From: Streptomyces populi
GTDB taxonomy: Bacteria > Actinomycetota > Actinomycetes > Streptomycetales > Streptomycetaceae
Length of the DNA stretch: 64,000 nt
Direction of reading: 5' to 3'
NCBI RefSeq assembly: GCF_002911015.1
Contig: NZ_KZ626847.1
Span: forward strand, 1-64,000
A program made the translations under genes and the position numbers. The notes under the pieces are model-generated. The model was given only the letters and a program-made list of their open reading frames with translations. It did not search any database and was not told where the DNA came from. Shown piece after piece: positions 57,081-64,000 of the stretch. The first letter of the stretch is position 1. The number at the start of each line of letters is the position of its first letter.

Positions 57081-57461
57081 TGTGAGCGAGCCTCTTCCGG
57101 CGATGTGCGGACCGTAGGGGCGCTGACCGCTGACGGACCTCGGGAGAACTCCTCTTCGACCTCGCCCGGGCCTGTCGCGGGGCGCACGGCCCCTGCGGCC
57201 CCTGCACGACGGCCGGTCCGTGTCGAGCCCGCGAAGGCATGCTGGAGCACACAGTTGGGCAGTGTGACGTGTCACAGACAGCGCGGCGCCACTGTGGGAA
57301 CTTCAAGTGCCTTTCTTGCCGGTCGAGTTGCTGAAAAGCCGAGAGCGAGGTCCGGTCGACCGCACGGGTCATGATGCTCGTCCCGTGCGTGTGGAAGAGG
57401 TGGGACCGCGGGCCGGCGAGGGAACCTACGGGAGGGGTGGCCTCCATGCGGAAAGGATCGA
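57081..57461. promoter_or_regulatory. 381-bp gap with a TGTGAC-GT-GTCACA palindrome
   Basis: No gene is supported between the CoaD paralogue and the oxygenase. At 57263-57276, TGTGAC and GTCACA flank GT; the half-sites resemble CRP/FNR sites but with a shorter spacer. It lies 186 bp upstream of the oxygenase start and is a candidate control site for the three-gene set downstream. Confidence 0.4.
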
Positions 57462-58331
57462 ATGCGCTCTTCGGAAACTCTGACGCTTGATCAGGTGGTC
57501 GACACGGACCGCTACCCCCTGTCGGACATCACGAGCGCCCGGGGACAGGCCGTGGTTTCCCGTGCCCGGCACGACCTGGCGACTCTCGGCTGCACCGTGC
57601 TGCCGGACTTCGTCCGCCCGTCACTGCGCGATGTGCTGCGGCAGGAGTGCTCGGCCATCGCCCCCCGGGCGCACCACGACGTCGAGACGGTGAACGTCTA
57701 CAACATCGCGGTGGACTCGGAGCTGCCGGACGGCCATCCGGGACGGAAGACCTTCGAGCGGGGCAACGCGTTCGTCGCGCGGGACCGCATCCCCGCGGAC
57801 GCCCTCATCGGCCGGCTCTACTCCGACACGGTGTTCCGGGACTTCGTCGCCCGCTGCTTCGAACTGCCGGAGCTGTACGAGCTGGCGGACCCGCTCTCCG
57901 GGCTGGTTCTCAACGTCGTCGCGCCGGGCATGGAGCACCCCTGGCACTTCGACACCAACGAGTTCACCGTGAGCATGCTCACCCAACAGGCGCAGGCCGG
58001 CGGCGTCTTCGAGTACTGCCCGAACATACGGACCGCGCAGGACGAGAATTTCGACGACGTCCGGGACGTGGTGGACGGCCGGGGCGAGCGGTTGACCCGG
58101 CGCCTCCCCCTGCAACCGGGTGACCTGCAGTTGTTCAAAGGCCGCTACTCGCTGCACCGGGTGAGCCCGGTGCGTGGCGAGGTCGCGCGCCACTCCGCGA
58201 TCTTCGCCTACAGCGAGCGCCCCGGTGTCATCGGGAGCGTGGAACGGACCCGGCAGCTCTTCGGCCGGGTACTGCCCGAGCACCTGGCGGCCGAGGGCCG
58301 GGCGGTGCGCGGCGACCGGCTCCTGGACTAG
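57462..58331 (+). CDS. Fe(II)/2-oxoglutarate-dependent oxygenase (phytanoyl-CoA/HalD-like fold)
   Basis: 289 residues from ATG 57462 (GAAAGGA upstream). The facial triad is readable: H162 and D164 in HPWHFDTNEFTV, and H232 in YSLHRVSPVRGE, followed by R243 for 2-oxoglutarate. The segment GGVFEYCPNIRTAQDENFD resembles the BesD/HalD group. The aspartate is present, whereas radical halogenases have glycine there, so this should be a hydroxylase rather than a halogenase. Relatives act on free amino acids. It heads a set with a methyltransferase and a carnitine-type acyltransferase and may install the hydroxyl group that is later acylated. Confidence 0.88.
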   Translation: MRSSETLTLDQVVDTDRYPLSDITSARGQAVVSRARHDLATLGCTVLPDFVRPSLRDVLRQECSAIAPRAHHDVETVNVYNIAVDSELPDGHPGRKTFERGNAFVARDRIPADALIGRLYSDTVFRDFVARCFELPELYELADPLSGLVLNVVAPGMEHPWHFDTNEFTVSMLTQQAQAGGVFEYCPNIRTAQDENFDDVRDVVDGRGERLTRRLPLQPGDLQLFKGRYSLHRVSPVRGEVARHSAIFAYSERPGVIGSVERTRQLFGRVLPEHLAAEGRAVRGDRLLD

Positions 58332-58401
58332 CGGGCGGCGCGAGAACGCGTAGTCGCCGCAGGCCGTTTCCCTTGCGCGATCCCACGGAGGAGTAAGCCC
58401 T

Positions 58402-59247
58402 GTGCGTTTCGACGTGACCGGAAAAGTGTCACTCGACCATATCTACGACCAGCCCGATCCGCGTACCTACTTCAGGGTGCTGCGCCCCCTCGACTACGGC
58501 GTCCCGCAGCAGGCCAAACCCTACTTCGCCAAGATCATCACGGAGTACCGGGAGTCCCGGCACGTCGCGGTGCCGAAGGTGCTGGACATCGGATGCTCAT
58601 ACGGAATCAACGCCGCCCTGCTGAAGTACGACGCGACCATGGACGAGCTGTACGCGCGGTACGGCGACGAGGAGCACATGGGTGAGAGCCGCGAGGCTCT
58701 GCTGGCCCGCGACCGGGAGCTGGCCCGTTCACGCCAGCCCCCGCAGGCGATCCGCTTCACCGGCCTCGACACCTCCGGCAGCGCGCTGTCCTACGCTCGC
58801 GAGGCCGGGTTCCTCGACGACGCGGTGCACGCCGACCTGGAGGCGCACGAGCCCACACCGCGACAGCGCGCCCAGCTCTCGGGCACGGACCTGGTGATCT
58901 CGACGGGCTGCGTCGGCTACGTCACCGAGCGGACGCTCACGCGAGTCGTCCGGGCGCAGGGCGTCCACCGGCCCTGGATGGCGCACTTCGTGCTGCGGAT
59001 GTTCCCGTTCGACCCCGTCGAGCGCGCGTTGGCGGGTCTGGGCTACCGGACCGTCCGCGTCGACGAGGTGTTCAGGCAGCGGCGGTTCGCCTCCCCGCAG
59101 GAACAGGCACTCGTACTCGACAGCCTGTCGGCCGCAGGAGTGGATCCACGGGGCCTGGAGGCGGAAGGCTGGCTGTACGCACAGCTCTACATTTCCCGGC
59201 CGCACGACGTCACAAGTACCGACGATCCGAATCGAGACCAGAGTTGA
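58402..59247 (+). CDS. SAM-dependent methyltransferase
   Basis: 281 residues from GTG 58402 with GGAGGAG upstream. The SAM-binding loop is VLDIGCSYGINAALL and the ribose-binding acid is in FTGLDTSGSALSYA. The N-terminal extension (LDHIYDQPDPRTYFRVLRPL) and C-terminal beta-strand region (VDEVFRQRRFASPQEQALVL) do not point to a known substrate class. The stop overlaps the TTG start of the acyltransferase (TTGA), so the two are translationally coupled. By context I infer N- or O-methylation of the oxygenase substrate or product. Confidence 0.85.
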   Translation: MRFDVTGKVSLDHIYDQPDPRTYFRVLRPLDYGVPQQAKPYFAKIITEYRESRHVAVPKVLDIGCSYGINAALLKYDATMDELYARYGDEEHMGESREALLARDRELARSRQPPQAIRFTGLDTSGSALSYAREAGFLDDAVHADLEAHEPTPRQRAQLSGTDLVISTGCVGYVTERTLTRVVRAQGVHRPWMAHFVLRMFPFDPVERALAGLGYRTVRVDEVFRQRRFASPQEQALVLDSLSAAGVDPRGLEAEGWLYAQLYISRPHDVTSTDDPNRDQS

Positions 59248-61067
59248 AGACCAGTCAGGATGGTTCGGGCAACGCGACCTTCGCCCAGGAGGAAAGCCTC
59301 CCGCGCGTTCCGCTGCCCACGCTGGATGCCAGCTGCGAGAGGTTCCTCGCATGGTGCACGCCGCTGCTGACCGCCGACGAGCGGTCGGAGACCGAGGCGG
59401 AGGTCGCCGCCTTCCTCCGGCCCGGTGGCCCCGGCCGGGTGCTGCATGCCGCCCTGGAGGAATACGACGCCACGGAGGGTGTGCACAGCTGGCTCGACAC
59501 CTTCTGGCCGTACCGGTACCTGGGCCGCCGGGACCGGATCGCGCTCAACGCCAACTTCTTCTTCCTGTTCCAGGACTCGGACCAGGCGCAGGTGGAGCGG
59601 GCGGCCGGGCTCGTGGCCGGAGCCCTCAACCACAAGCGGCAGATCGATCAGGGGCTGATCGCACCGGTGGTGCAGCGCGGAGCACCTCAGTCGATGGTGC
59701 AGAACAAGTTCCTGTTCTCCACCACGCGCATTCCCGGCGCGCTCCAGGACACCGTCCGTGCTCCCTACACCGAGGAGTGGCCCGGTCCGTCCCAGGCCCG
59801 GCACATCGTGGTGTTCTTCCGGGGCGGCATGTTCCGGCTGGACGTGCTGGGTCCGGACGGTGTCCCGCACAGCCTGGACGACATCGAGGCGGGGCTGCGC
59901 GCCGTGATGAAGGCCGACCCGGTCGGTGCGGACGTCCCGGCGGGCCACCTCACCACCATGGCCCGCGCGGAGTGGGCGGCCGCCCGGGAGGCCCTTCTCG
60001 CCTGCCACCCCCGCAACGCCGAGGCCCTCGACGACGTCGAGACCGCGCTGTTCTGTCTCGCACTGGAGGACTTCGCCCCCGCGGACGTCCAGGACGCCTG
60101 TGACCAGCTGCTGTACGGAGACCGCGGCAACCGCTGGTTCGACAAGGCCGTGTCCTTCGTGGTCTTCGCCGACGGACGGGCGGGCATCAACGTCGAGCAC
60201 TGCGAGTTGGACGGGACCACGATCCTCAGCTTCACCGACGCCCTGCTCGACACCCCGGCCGAGGAACAGTCCCGGCAGTCCGGAGCCCGCTCCCAGGGGC
60301 TGCCGGCGCTGGAGCCGATCGTGTTCGAACTGGACGACGCGCTGCGGGACCGGGCGCGCTCCGCCGCCGACTCGTTCGCGGCGTACGGGGAGAACACCGC
60401 GACCAGCACGTTGTCGTTCGCCGACTTCGGCAGCAGCGCGGTCAAGGCGCTGGGAGTCTCGCCGGACGCCTTCGTCCAGGCCGCGTACCAGCTCGCCCAC
60501 CAGCGAGCCAAGGGGCACCTGGGCGCCACGTACGAGTCGATCGCCACCCGGCAGTACCGGCACGGGCGGACCGAGGCGATGCGCGTCGTCACCACCGAGA
60601 TGGCCGCCTTCGTGGAGGCGATGGAGGACCCGGCAGCGGACGCGGACGCCCGGCGCGACGCGTTCCGGGCGGCCACCGAGGCCCATGTGGCGCGTGCGAA
60701 GGCGTGCCAGGCCGGGCAGGTGCCGGAGCAGCACCTGTGGGAACTGGAGTTGATCCAACGCCGGCGGGGGGCCGAGCTCGGGGTGACCGAGCAGCCCGCG
60801 CTGTACCGGACGCCGGGCTGGCTGACCATGCGGGACGACTACCTGAGCACGAGTTCCGCGCCGTCCGTCAACATCCAGTACTTCGGCTTCGGGTCGACCA
60901 GCAGCCGGTGCATCGGTGTGGCCTACGTGCTGCTTCCCGATCGGTTCAATCTCTACCTGAGCACGCCGTTGCCGGTCGCCGCGCAGATGCGCACGTTCGC
61001 CGACCGGCTCCGGGAGGCGGTGGACGAACTCCGGGAGCTGCTGGCGCCCGAGCGGCCCGAGGACTGA
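59244..61067 (+). CDS. Carnitine/choline O-acyltransferase family enzyme
   Basis: 607 residues, full length for a family best known in eukaryotes. The N-terminal LPRVPLPTLDASCERFL is the first PROSITE-type signature. NHKRQIDQGLIAP, NRWFDKAVSFVVFADG and GINVEHCELDG follow, the last with the catalytic H319. YESIATRQYRHGRTEAMR and DYLSTSSAPSVNIQYFGFGS carry the arginine and STS residues that bind the carnitine carboxylate and acyl group. It should move an acyl group between CoA and the hydroxyl of carnitine, choline or a similar betaine. It starts at TTG 59244, coupled to the methyltransferase stop. No membrane segments or targeting sequence are seen. Confidence 0.93.
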   Translation: MKTSQDGSGNATFAQEESLPRVPLPTLDASCERFLAWCTPLLTADERSETEAEVAAFLRPGGPGRVLHAALEEYDATEGVHSWLDTFWPYRYLGRRDRIALNANFFFLFQDSDQAQVERAAGLVAGALNHKRQIDQGLIAPVVQRGAPQSMVQNKFLFSTTRIPGALQDTVRAPYTEEWPGPSQARHIVVFFRGGMFRLDVLGPDGVPHSLDDIEAGLRAVMKADPVGADVPAGHLTTMARAEWAAAREALLACHPRNAEALDDVETALFCLALEDFAPADVQDACDQLLYGDRGNRWFDKAVSFVVFADGRAGINVEHCELDGTTILSFTDALLDTPAEEQSRQSGARSQGLPALEPIVFELDDALRDRARSAADSFAAYGENTATSTLSFADFGSSAVKALGVSPDAFVQAAYQLAHQRAKGHLGATYESIATRQYRHGRTEAMRVVTTEMAAFVEAMEDPAADADARRDAFRAATEAHVARAKACQAGQVPEQHLWELELIQRRRGAELGVTEQPALYRTPGWLTMRDDYLSTSSAPSVNIQYFGFGSTSSRCIGVAYVLLPDRFNLYLSTPLPVAAQMRTFADRLREAVDELRELLAPERPED

Positions 61068-61076
61068 ACGGACCCC

Positions 61077-61140
61077 GCCGGACCGTGGTCCCCGACCGGG
61101 ACTCCCGGTCGGGACTCCCGGTCGGGGACCACGGTCCGGC
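61077..61140. terminator. Very strong bidirectional hairpin
   Basis: A perfect 25-bp inverted repeat (61077-61101 and 61116-61140) lies between the acyltransferase and the convergent unknown gene. The 14-base loop can itself fold (TCCCGGTCGGGA). Confidence 0.9.
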
Positions 61141-61200
61141 CCGCCTCGAAGTCCTTCTGCGAAGTCCGTCCTGCGGCAGCGCCTGCGGGGCTTTCGCGGC

Positions 61201-62343
61201 TCAGTGGCGGCGGGCCCAAGTGGCGAGCGGAGCGGCGCGGTAGCCGGGGGCCGGTGTCGCGCTGAGGCTCTGCGCCAGCGCGGCCGGCTCGACGGGCGCG
61301 GAGGCCACCTGCACGCAGGCGGTCTTGGGTTGCGTGGTGCTCTGTCCGAACCGGCAGGCCACGCCGGTCAGCCTGATGGTGATGAAGTCGGTGATCTGCG
61401 CGCCGAACCGAATGGGCTTGCCGTTGATCTTGATGTCGCCGACGGTGAAGCCCTTGTCCTGGGGCACCTCGTAGACGAACCGCACGGGGTGGGTCGCGCT
61501 GCCGCGCTGCCTGATCCAGTAGTCCTTGGGGTCCGAGCCGTCCGGGGTGGCCCAGCCGTCCGTGGCCAGACCGTCGAAGTAGAGACCGACCGGGTCGGCG
61601 AGGGAGACGTCCGCCTTCTGCCGGGCGAGGGCGTTCACGGATCCGCCGATGTGCGGGTCGCTGTTGCGCTCGGGCGCGCCGTACTTGCTGCAGTTGATGA
61701 GTTCCTGCTCGGTGGTCAGTTCGTGGCCGTCGACGACCCGCACGATGGTGGCCGCGGCCGCGAGTTCGATCTCGGCGCCCAGGGTGTTGTTGGGCTGGAT
61801 CAGATGCATGGCGCCGTCCGTCGTGGAGTCGTTCCACCGGTTACGGGGGTTGTAGGTGCCGGTGGCTCCGAAGAGGTCGCTGTGCTGGATGTCCGGGTTG
61901 ATGTGTGTCCGGTAGAGCTCGAGAACCTCGGCAGGGTTCGACTGGGCGAGCAGATGCCAGTACTCGGGGCCCTCGCAGGTGAACAAGACCTTGGTGATCT
62001 TCCCGGCGGCATCGCGGGTGACGCTCCACTCGCAGTACTCGTCCTGGACGTCCCGGCTGGCGTCGGCCCGCTGCCACCGCTGGGCGTCGGACAGAGACTG
62101 GATCTTGACCAGACGGGGGAAGGCCGTCCAGGTGACGGAGGCCTCCTGGGCGTCGGCCGCGGTGTCGGTCTTGGTGAGGTTGTAGAACTGACCGCGAGGG
62201 CTGTCGTTGAGCACCTCATGGGGGTCGGGGCCCGTGATCGAGTTGTCGACCTGGCCGCTGATGAACATGTTCCAGGCCTTCAGACCGGTCTCGTCGAGAT
62301 CGTCGAGGTGTCCGGGCGGGCCGTAGGAGGCGAGCGGGCTCAT
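61201..62343 (-). CDS. Unrecognised 380-residue protein
   Basis: 380 residues from ATG 62343 with AAGGAG upstream. There is no signal peptide or membrane segment. Notable stretches are CEWSVTRDAAGKITKVLFTC, CEGPEYWHLLAQSNPAEVLE, NRWNDSTTDGAMHLIQPNNT and LGAEIELAAAATIVRVVDGH, then DPHIGGSVNALARQKADVSL and YIRQ-like/PDGSDPKDYW. Several His, Asp and Cys residues could bind a metal, but I do not recognise a family. It lies 59 bp after an equally unrecognised gene on the same strand, so the two probably form an operon. They converge on the acyltransferase set. Confidence 0.75.
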   Translation of the reverse strand: MSPLASYGPPGHLDDLDETGLKAWNMFISGQVDNSITGPDPHEVLNDSPRGQFYNLTKTDTAADAQEASVTWTAFPRLVKIQSLSDAQRWQRADASRDVQDEYCEWSVTRDAAGKITKVLFTCEGPEYWHLLAQSNPAEVLELYRTHINPDIQHSDLFGATGTYNPRNRWNDSTTDGAMHLIQPNNTLGAEIELAAAATIVRVVDGHELTTEQELINCSKYGAPERNSDPHIGGSVNALARQKADVSLADPVGLYFDGLATDGWATPDGSDPKDYWIRQRGSATHPVRFVYEVPQDKGFTVGDIKINGKPIRFGAQITDFITIRLTGVACRFGQSTTQPKTACVQVASAPVEPAALAQSLSATPAPGYRAAPLATWARRH

Positions 62344-62402
62344 GGGGCACTCCTTCGCTGAGAGGTGGCCGGGGACGGATGAGCCACGGACGCGGGCGGC
62401 TG

Positions 62403-64000
62403 TCAGGAGGCGGGTGCGACCGTGCCGTCGTCGTTCATCCTGAGCCGTGCGGCGTCCACGGGAATGTTGGTGGTGGGCAGCGTCAGCTCGAACTCGTTGA
62501 GCCGCATCGCCTTGAAGTCGCGGCGGCGGGACTCCGCCAGCCGGACGTAGTCGTCGAAGCCGGCGGACTCGCGGATCCGTCGGCCGACGCGGCCGAGGTA
62601 GTCGTCGATCCGCTGGGCGAAGGTCTTGGGCCAGACGTCGTCCGCGAGGGCCCAGGCGGCGGCGAAACGGCCCTCGGGGCTGCTGGGCGGCAGACTCGTG
62701 GCGGCTTCCAGGATCGCCTGTACGGTGTGGTCCTGCAGCTCGGTCACAGCGGTCGGCGTGGTGGGGACATGGGCCATCAACTGCGCCCGGACGGAGCTGA
62801 AGACCGGATCGGTGAAATCGACCATGAACGCGCAAGCGGCGAACTTGTCCGTGATCAGGCCCTGTTCCACCATCTGCCGTACCACGTCGTTGTCCTCGCA
62901 GGCCGGCTCCGGTACGACGAAAGCGAAGAACGTGTCCCCCGGCTGAGAGAAACCGCTGCTCTTCTCCTCCAGGGCGAAGTCGAAAGTCGTAAGGCTCTCG
63001 ACGTAGTGGGCGGCCGGGGCCATGGGGGGAAGGGCGGCCGTGACGGGCAGTTCGAGATCGCTCAGGAGCGCGTCGCCGTTCAGCCAGAAGCCCGGGGGCA
63101 GCAGCAGGTCACCGCTGGAGGGGGTGATCGTCGAACTCTGGGTCGTCGTACTGGCCAGGTTCACCGCGGTCGTGGTGAACAGATGGCGCATCAGCTGCTC
63201 GGGATGTTCCACGATGCCGTCCTGTGCGACGGCTGCCAAGCGCGCGGCGGTCCAGCGGCCGATCAGCGCGCGGACGGTCAGCTCGAGATTCTCGGCGCCG
63301 ACGACCTGCTGATACAGCGGGTCGTCACGGAAGGGGGAGTCCGGGGCCAGGCGGATCGTCGCAGCCTGGGACTGCCAGTTGCTCCAGGGCGCTTTCAGCT
63401 CCTTCATCACGACGCTGCCGTTGATGTGGCTGTCGAAGCAGCCGTGGCCGCGGGAGCCGGGGGCGAGGGCGGACCACGAGTTGCCCGCCCACACCCACAC
63501 GGGGCTGAGCCGCATGTAGTAGTTGAAGACCTTCGCGACCGGGTCCCAGGCGGCGACCTGCAGGAACGTCGCGGCCGGATCCTCGTTCGCCCCTGTGCTC
63601 ACCAGCAGGTCCACGTCCCGGCCGGTGGCGGCGCGAGCGACGGCGAACCGCATGGCGCGCGGCGGCTCGGGGGCGGAACCGAGCGGTATCTGCCCGGCCT
63701 CGCCGATCAGGTACACGGACTGGTTCGCTTTCGTCGCCGGCTCGGGCAGCCCGGCGAGGAGATCCTGCACCGTCAACGGGAAGGCGTCCTTGCGGAAGAA
63801 CAACTCGGCCATCGGATCCCCCAGCTCCGCCAGCTCATGGGCCTCCAGCGGGCGGGCCTGCTGATCGACGCCCACCACGAAGCGGTACAGCTTCGGTGCG
63901 TTCCGGTCGTCGAAGTCCGCGTCGCCCAGGGCGGAAAGGACCGCACGGCTGGTGGGGTGTGCGATTCCGGGTGGGGAGCCGCGGGTCTCCGCGGTGCGAG
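62403..64000 (-). CDS. Unrecognised protein, 5' end beyond the window (partial)
   Basis: At least 531 codons; the frame is open through the right edge, so an apparent start at 63878 is internal (upstream residues include SRAVLSALGDADFDDRNAPK). The protein is soluble, with FYRF-like LYRFVVGVDQQARPLEAHEL at the left, YYMRLSPVWVWAGNSWSALA, GCFDSHINGSVVMKELKAPW, LLLPPGFWLNGDALLSDLEL, and a C-terminal FDDYVRLAESRRRDFKAMRL. I do not recognise the family. It is probably co-transcribed with the 61201-62343 gene. Confidence 0.75.
   Translation of the reverse strand, partial: RTAETRGSPPGIAHPTSRAVLSALGDADFDDRNAPKLYRFVVGVDQQARPLEAHELAELGDPMAELFFRKDAFPLTVQDLLAGLPEPATKANQSVYLIGEAGQIPLGSAPEPPRAMRFAVARAATGRDVDLLVSTGANEDPAATFLQVAAWDPVAKVFNYYMRLSPVWVWAGNSWSALAPGSRGHGCFDSHINGSVVMKELKAPWSNWQSQAATIRLAPDSPFRDDPLYQQVVGAENLELTVRALIGRWTAARLAAVAQDGIVEHPEQLMRHLFTTTAVNLASTTTQSSTITPSSGDLLLPPGFWLNGDALLSDLELPVTAALPPMAPAAHYVESLTTFDFALEEKSSGFSQPGDTFFAFVVPEPACEDNDVVRQMVEQGLITDKFAACAFMVDFTDPVFSSVRAQLMAHVPTTPTAVTELQDHTVQAILEAATSLPPSSPEGRFAAAWALADDVWPKTFAQRIDDYLGRVGRRIRESAGFDDYVRLAESRRRDFKAMRLNEFELTLPTTNIPVDAARLRMNDDGTVAPAS

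Noticed and set aside
57462-58331. Radical halogenase (BesD-like)
   Set aside because: The iron-binding motif is HFD with the aspartate present; halogenases have glycine or alanine there.

Overview
The window is high-GC actinobacterial DNA, almost certainly from a Streptomyces chromosome. The GC-rich third codon positions, GTG and TTG starts, rare TTA (bldA-type) codons, a near-consensus CebR box, a rifamycin-associated element beside an Rph-type phosphotransferase and many GC-rich hairpin terminators all support this. I see no rRNA, tRNA, CRISPR array or complete insertion sequence. Most of the window is coding, and 300-400 bp non-coding gaps are few.

Bases 1-19,100 hold the right part of a nonribosomal peptide cluster. 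On the minus strand, a free condensation domain and a 2200-residue NRPS (aryl carrier protein, Cy-A-PCP, Cy-A-PCP) run into a further NRPS that begins with a TubC-type docking domain and a third heterocyclisation domain and leaves the window. The A domains read as cysteine-like, so an aryl-capped chain of thiazolines is predicted. Beside it lies a precursor set: an MbtH-A-PCP fusion, a P450, a thioesterase, an SDR, an aminotransferase and a tryptophan 2,3-dioxygenase. That set resembles the tryptophan-to-3-hydroxyquinaldic-acid or quinoxaline pathways of thiocoraline and echinomycin. A winged-helix regulator and a flavin monooxygenase flank it. The combination of a quinoline-type starter with a Cy-rich assembly line is the most interesting idea in this half.

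Bases 19,100-44,400 are accessory metabolism. They include a VOC protein, a membrane-bound Mrr-like nuclease, regulator/enzyme divergent pairs (XRE/SDR, TetR/FAD-oxidase, LysR/MFS), two secreted polyhydroxybutyrate-type esterases with a decayed IS605/TnpB right end at the second, a fatty-acid-type block (dienoyl-CoA-reductase-like SDR, acyl-CoA dehydrogenase, nitronate monooxygenase, enoyl-CoA hydratase, TetR), a collagen-like secreted protein, a YbdK-type ligase, and rph with its upstream RAE palindrome. A MerR-methyltransferase fusion follows.

Bases 44,400-56,400 carry small hypothetical proteins, VOC proteins, a MarR/EamA pair and a TetR/methyltransferase pair (each with tandem palindromic operators), a secreted GH16 glycosidase under a probable CebR box, a large FtsX-type permease without an adjacent ATPase, and an APH-family kinase.

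Bases 56,600-64,000 hold a second unusual group: a CoaD paralogue, then a compact set of Fe(II)/2-oxoglutarate oxygenase, SAM methyltransferase and a full-length eukaryotic-type carnitine/choline acyltransferase. The chemistry is consistent with N-methylation, hydroxylation and O-acylation giving an acyl-carnitine-like product. Two convergent proteins that I do not recognise follow and run off the right edge.
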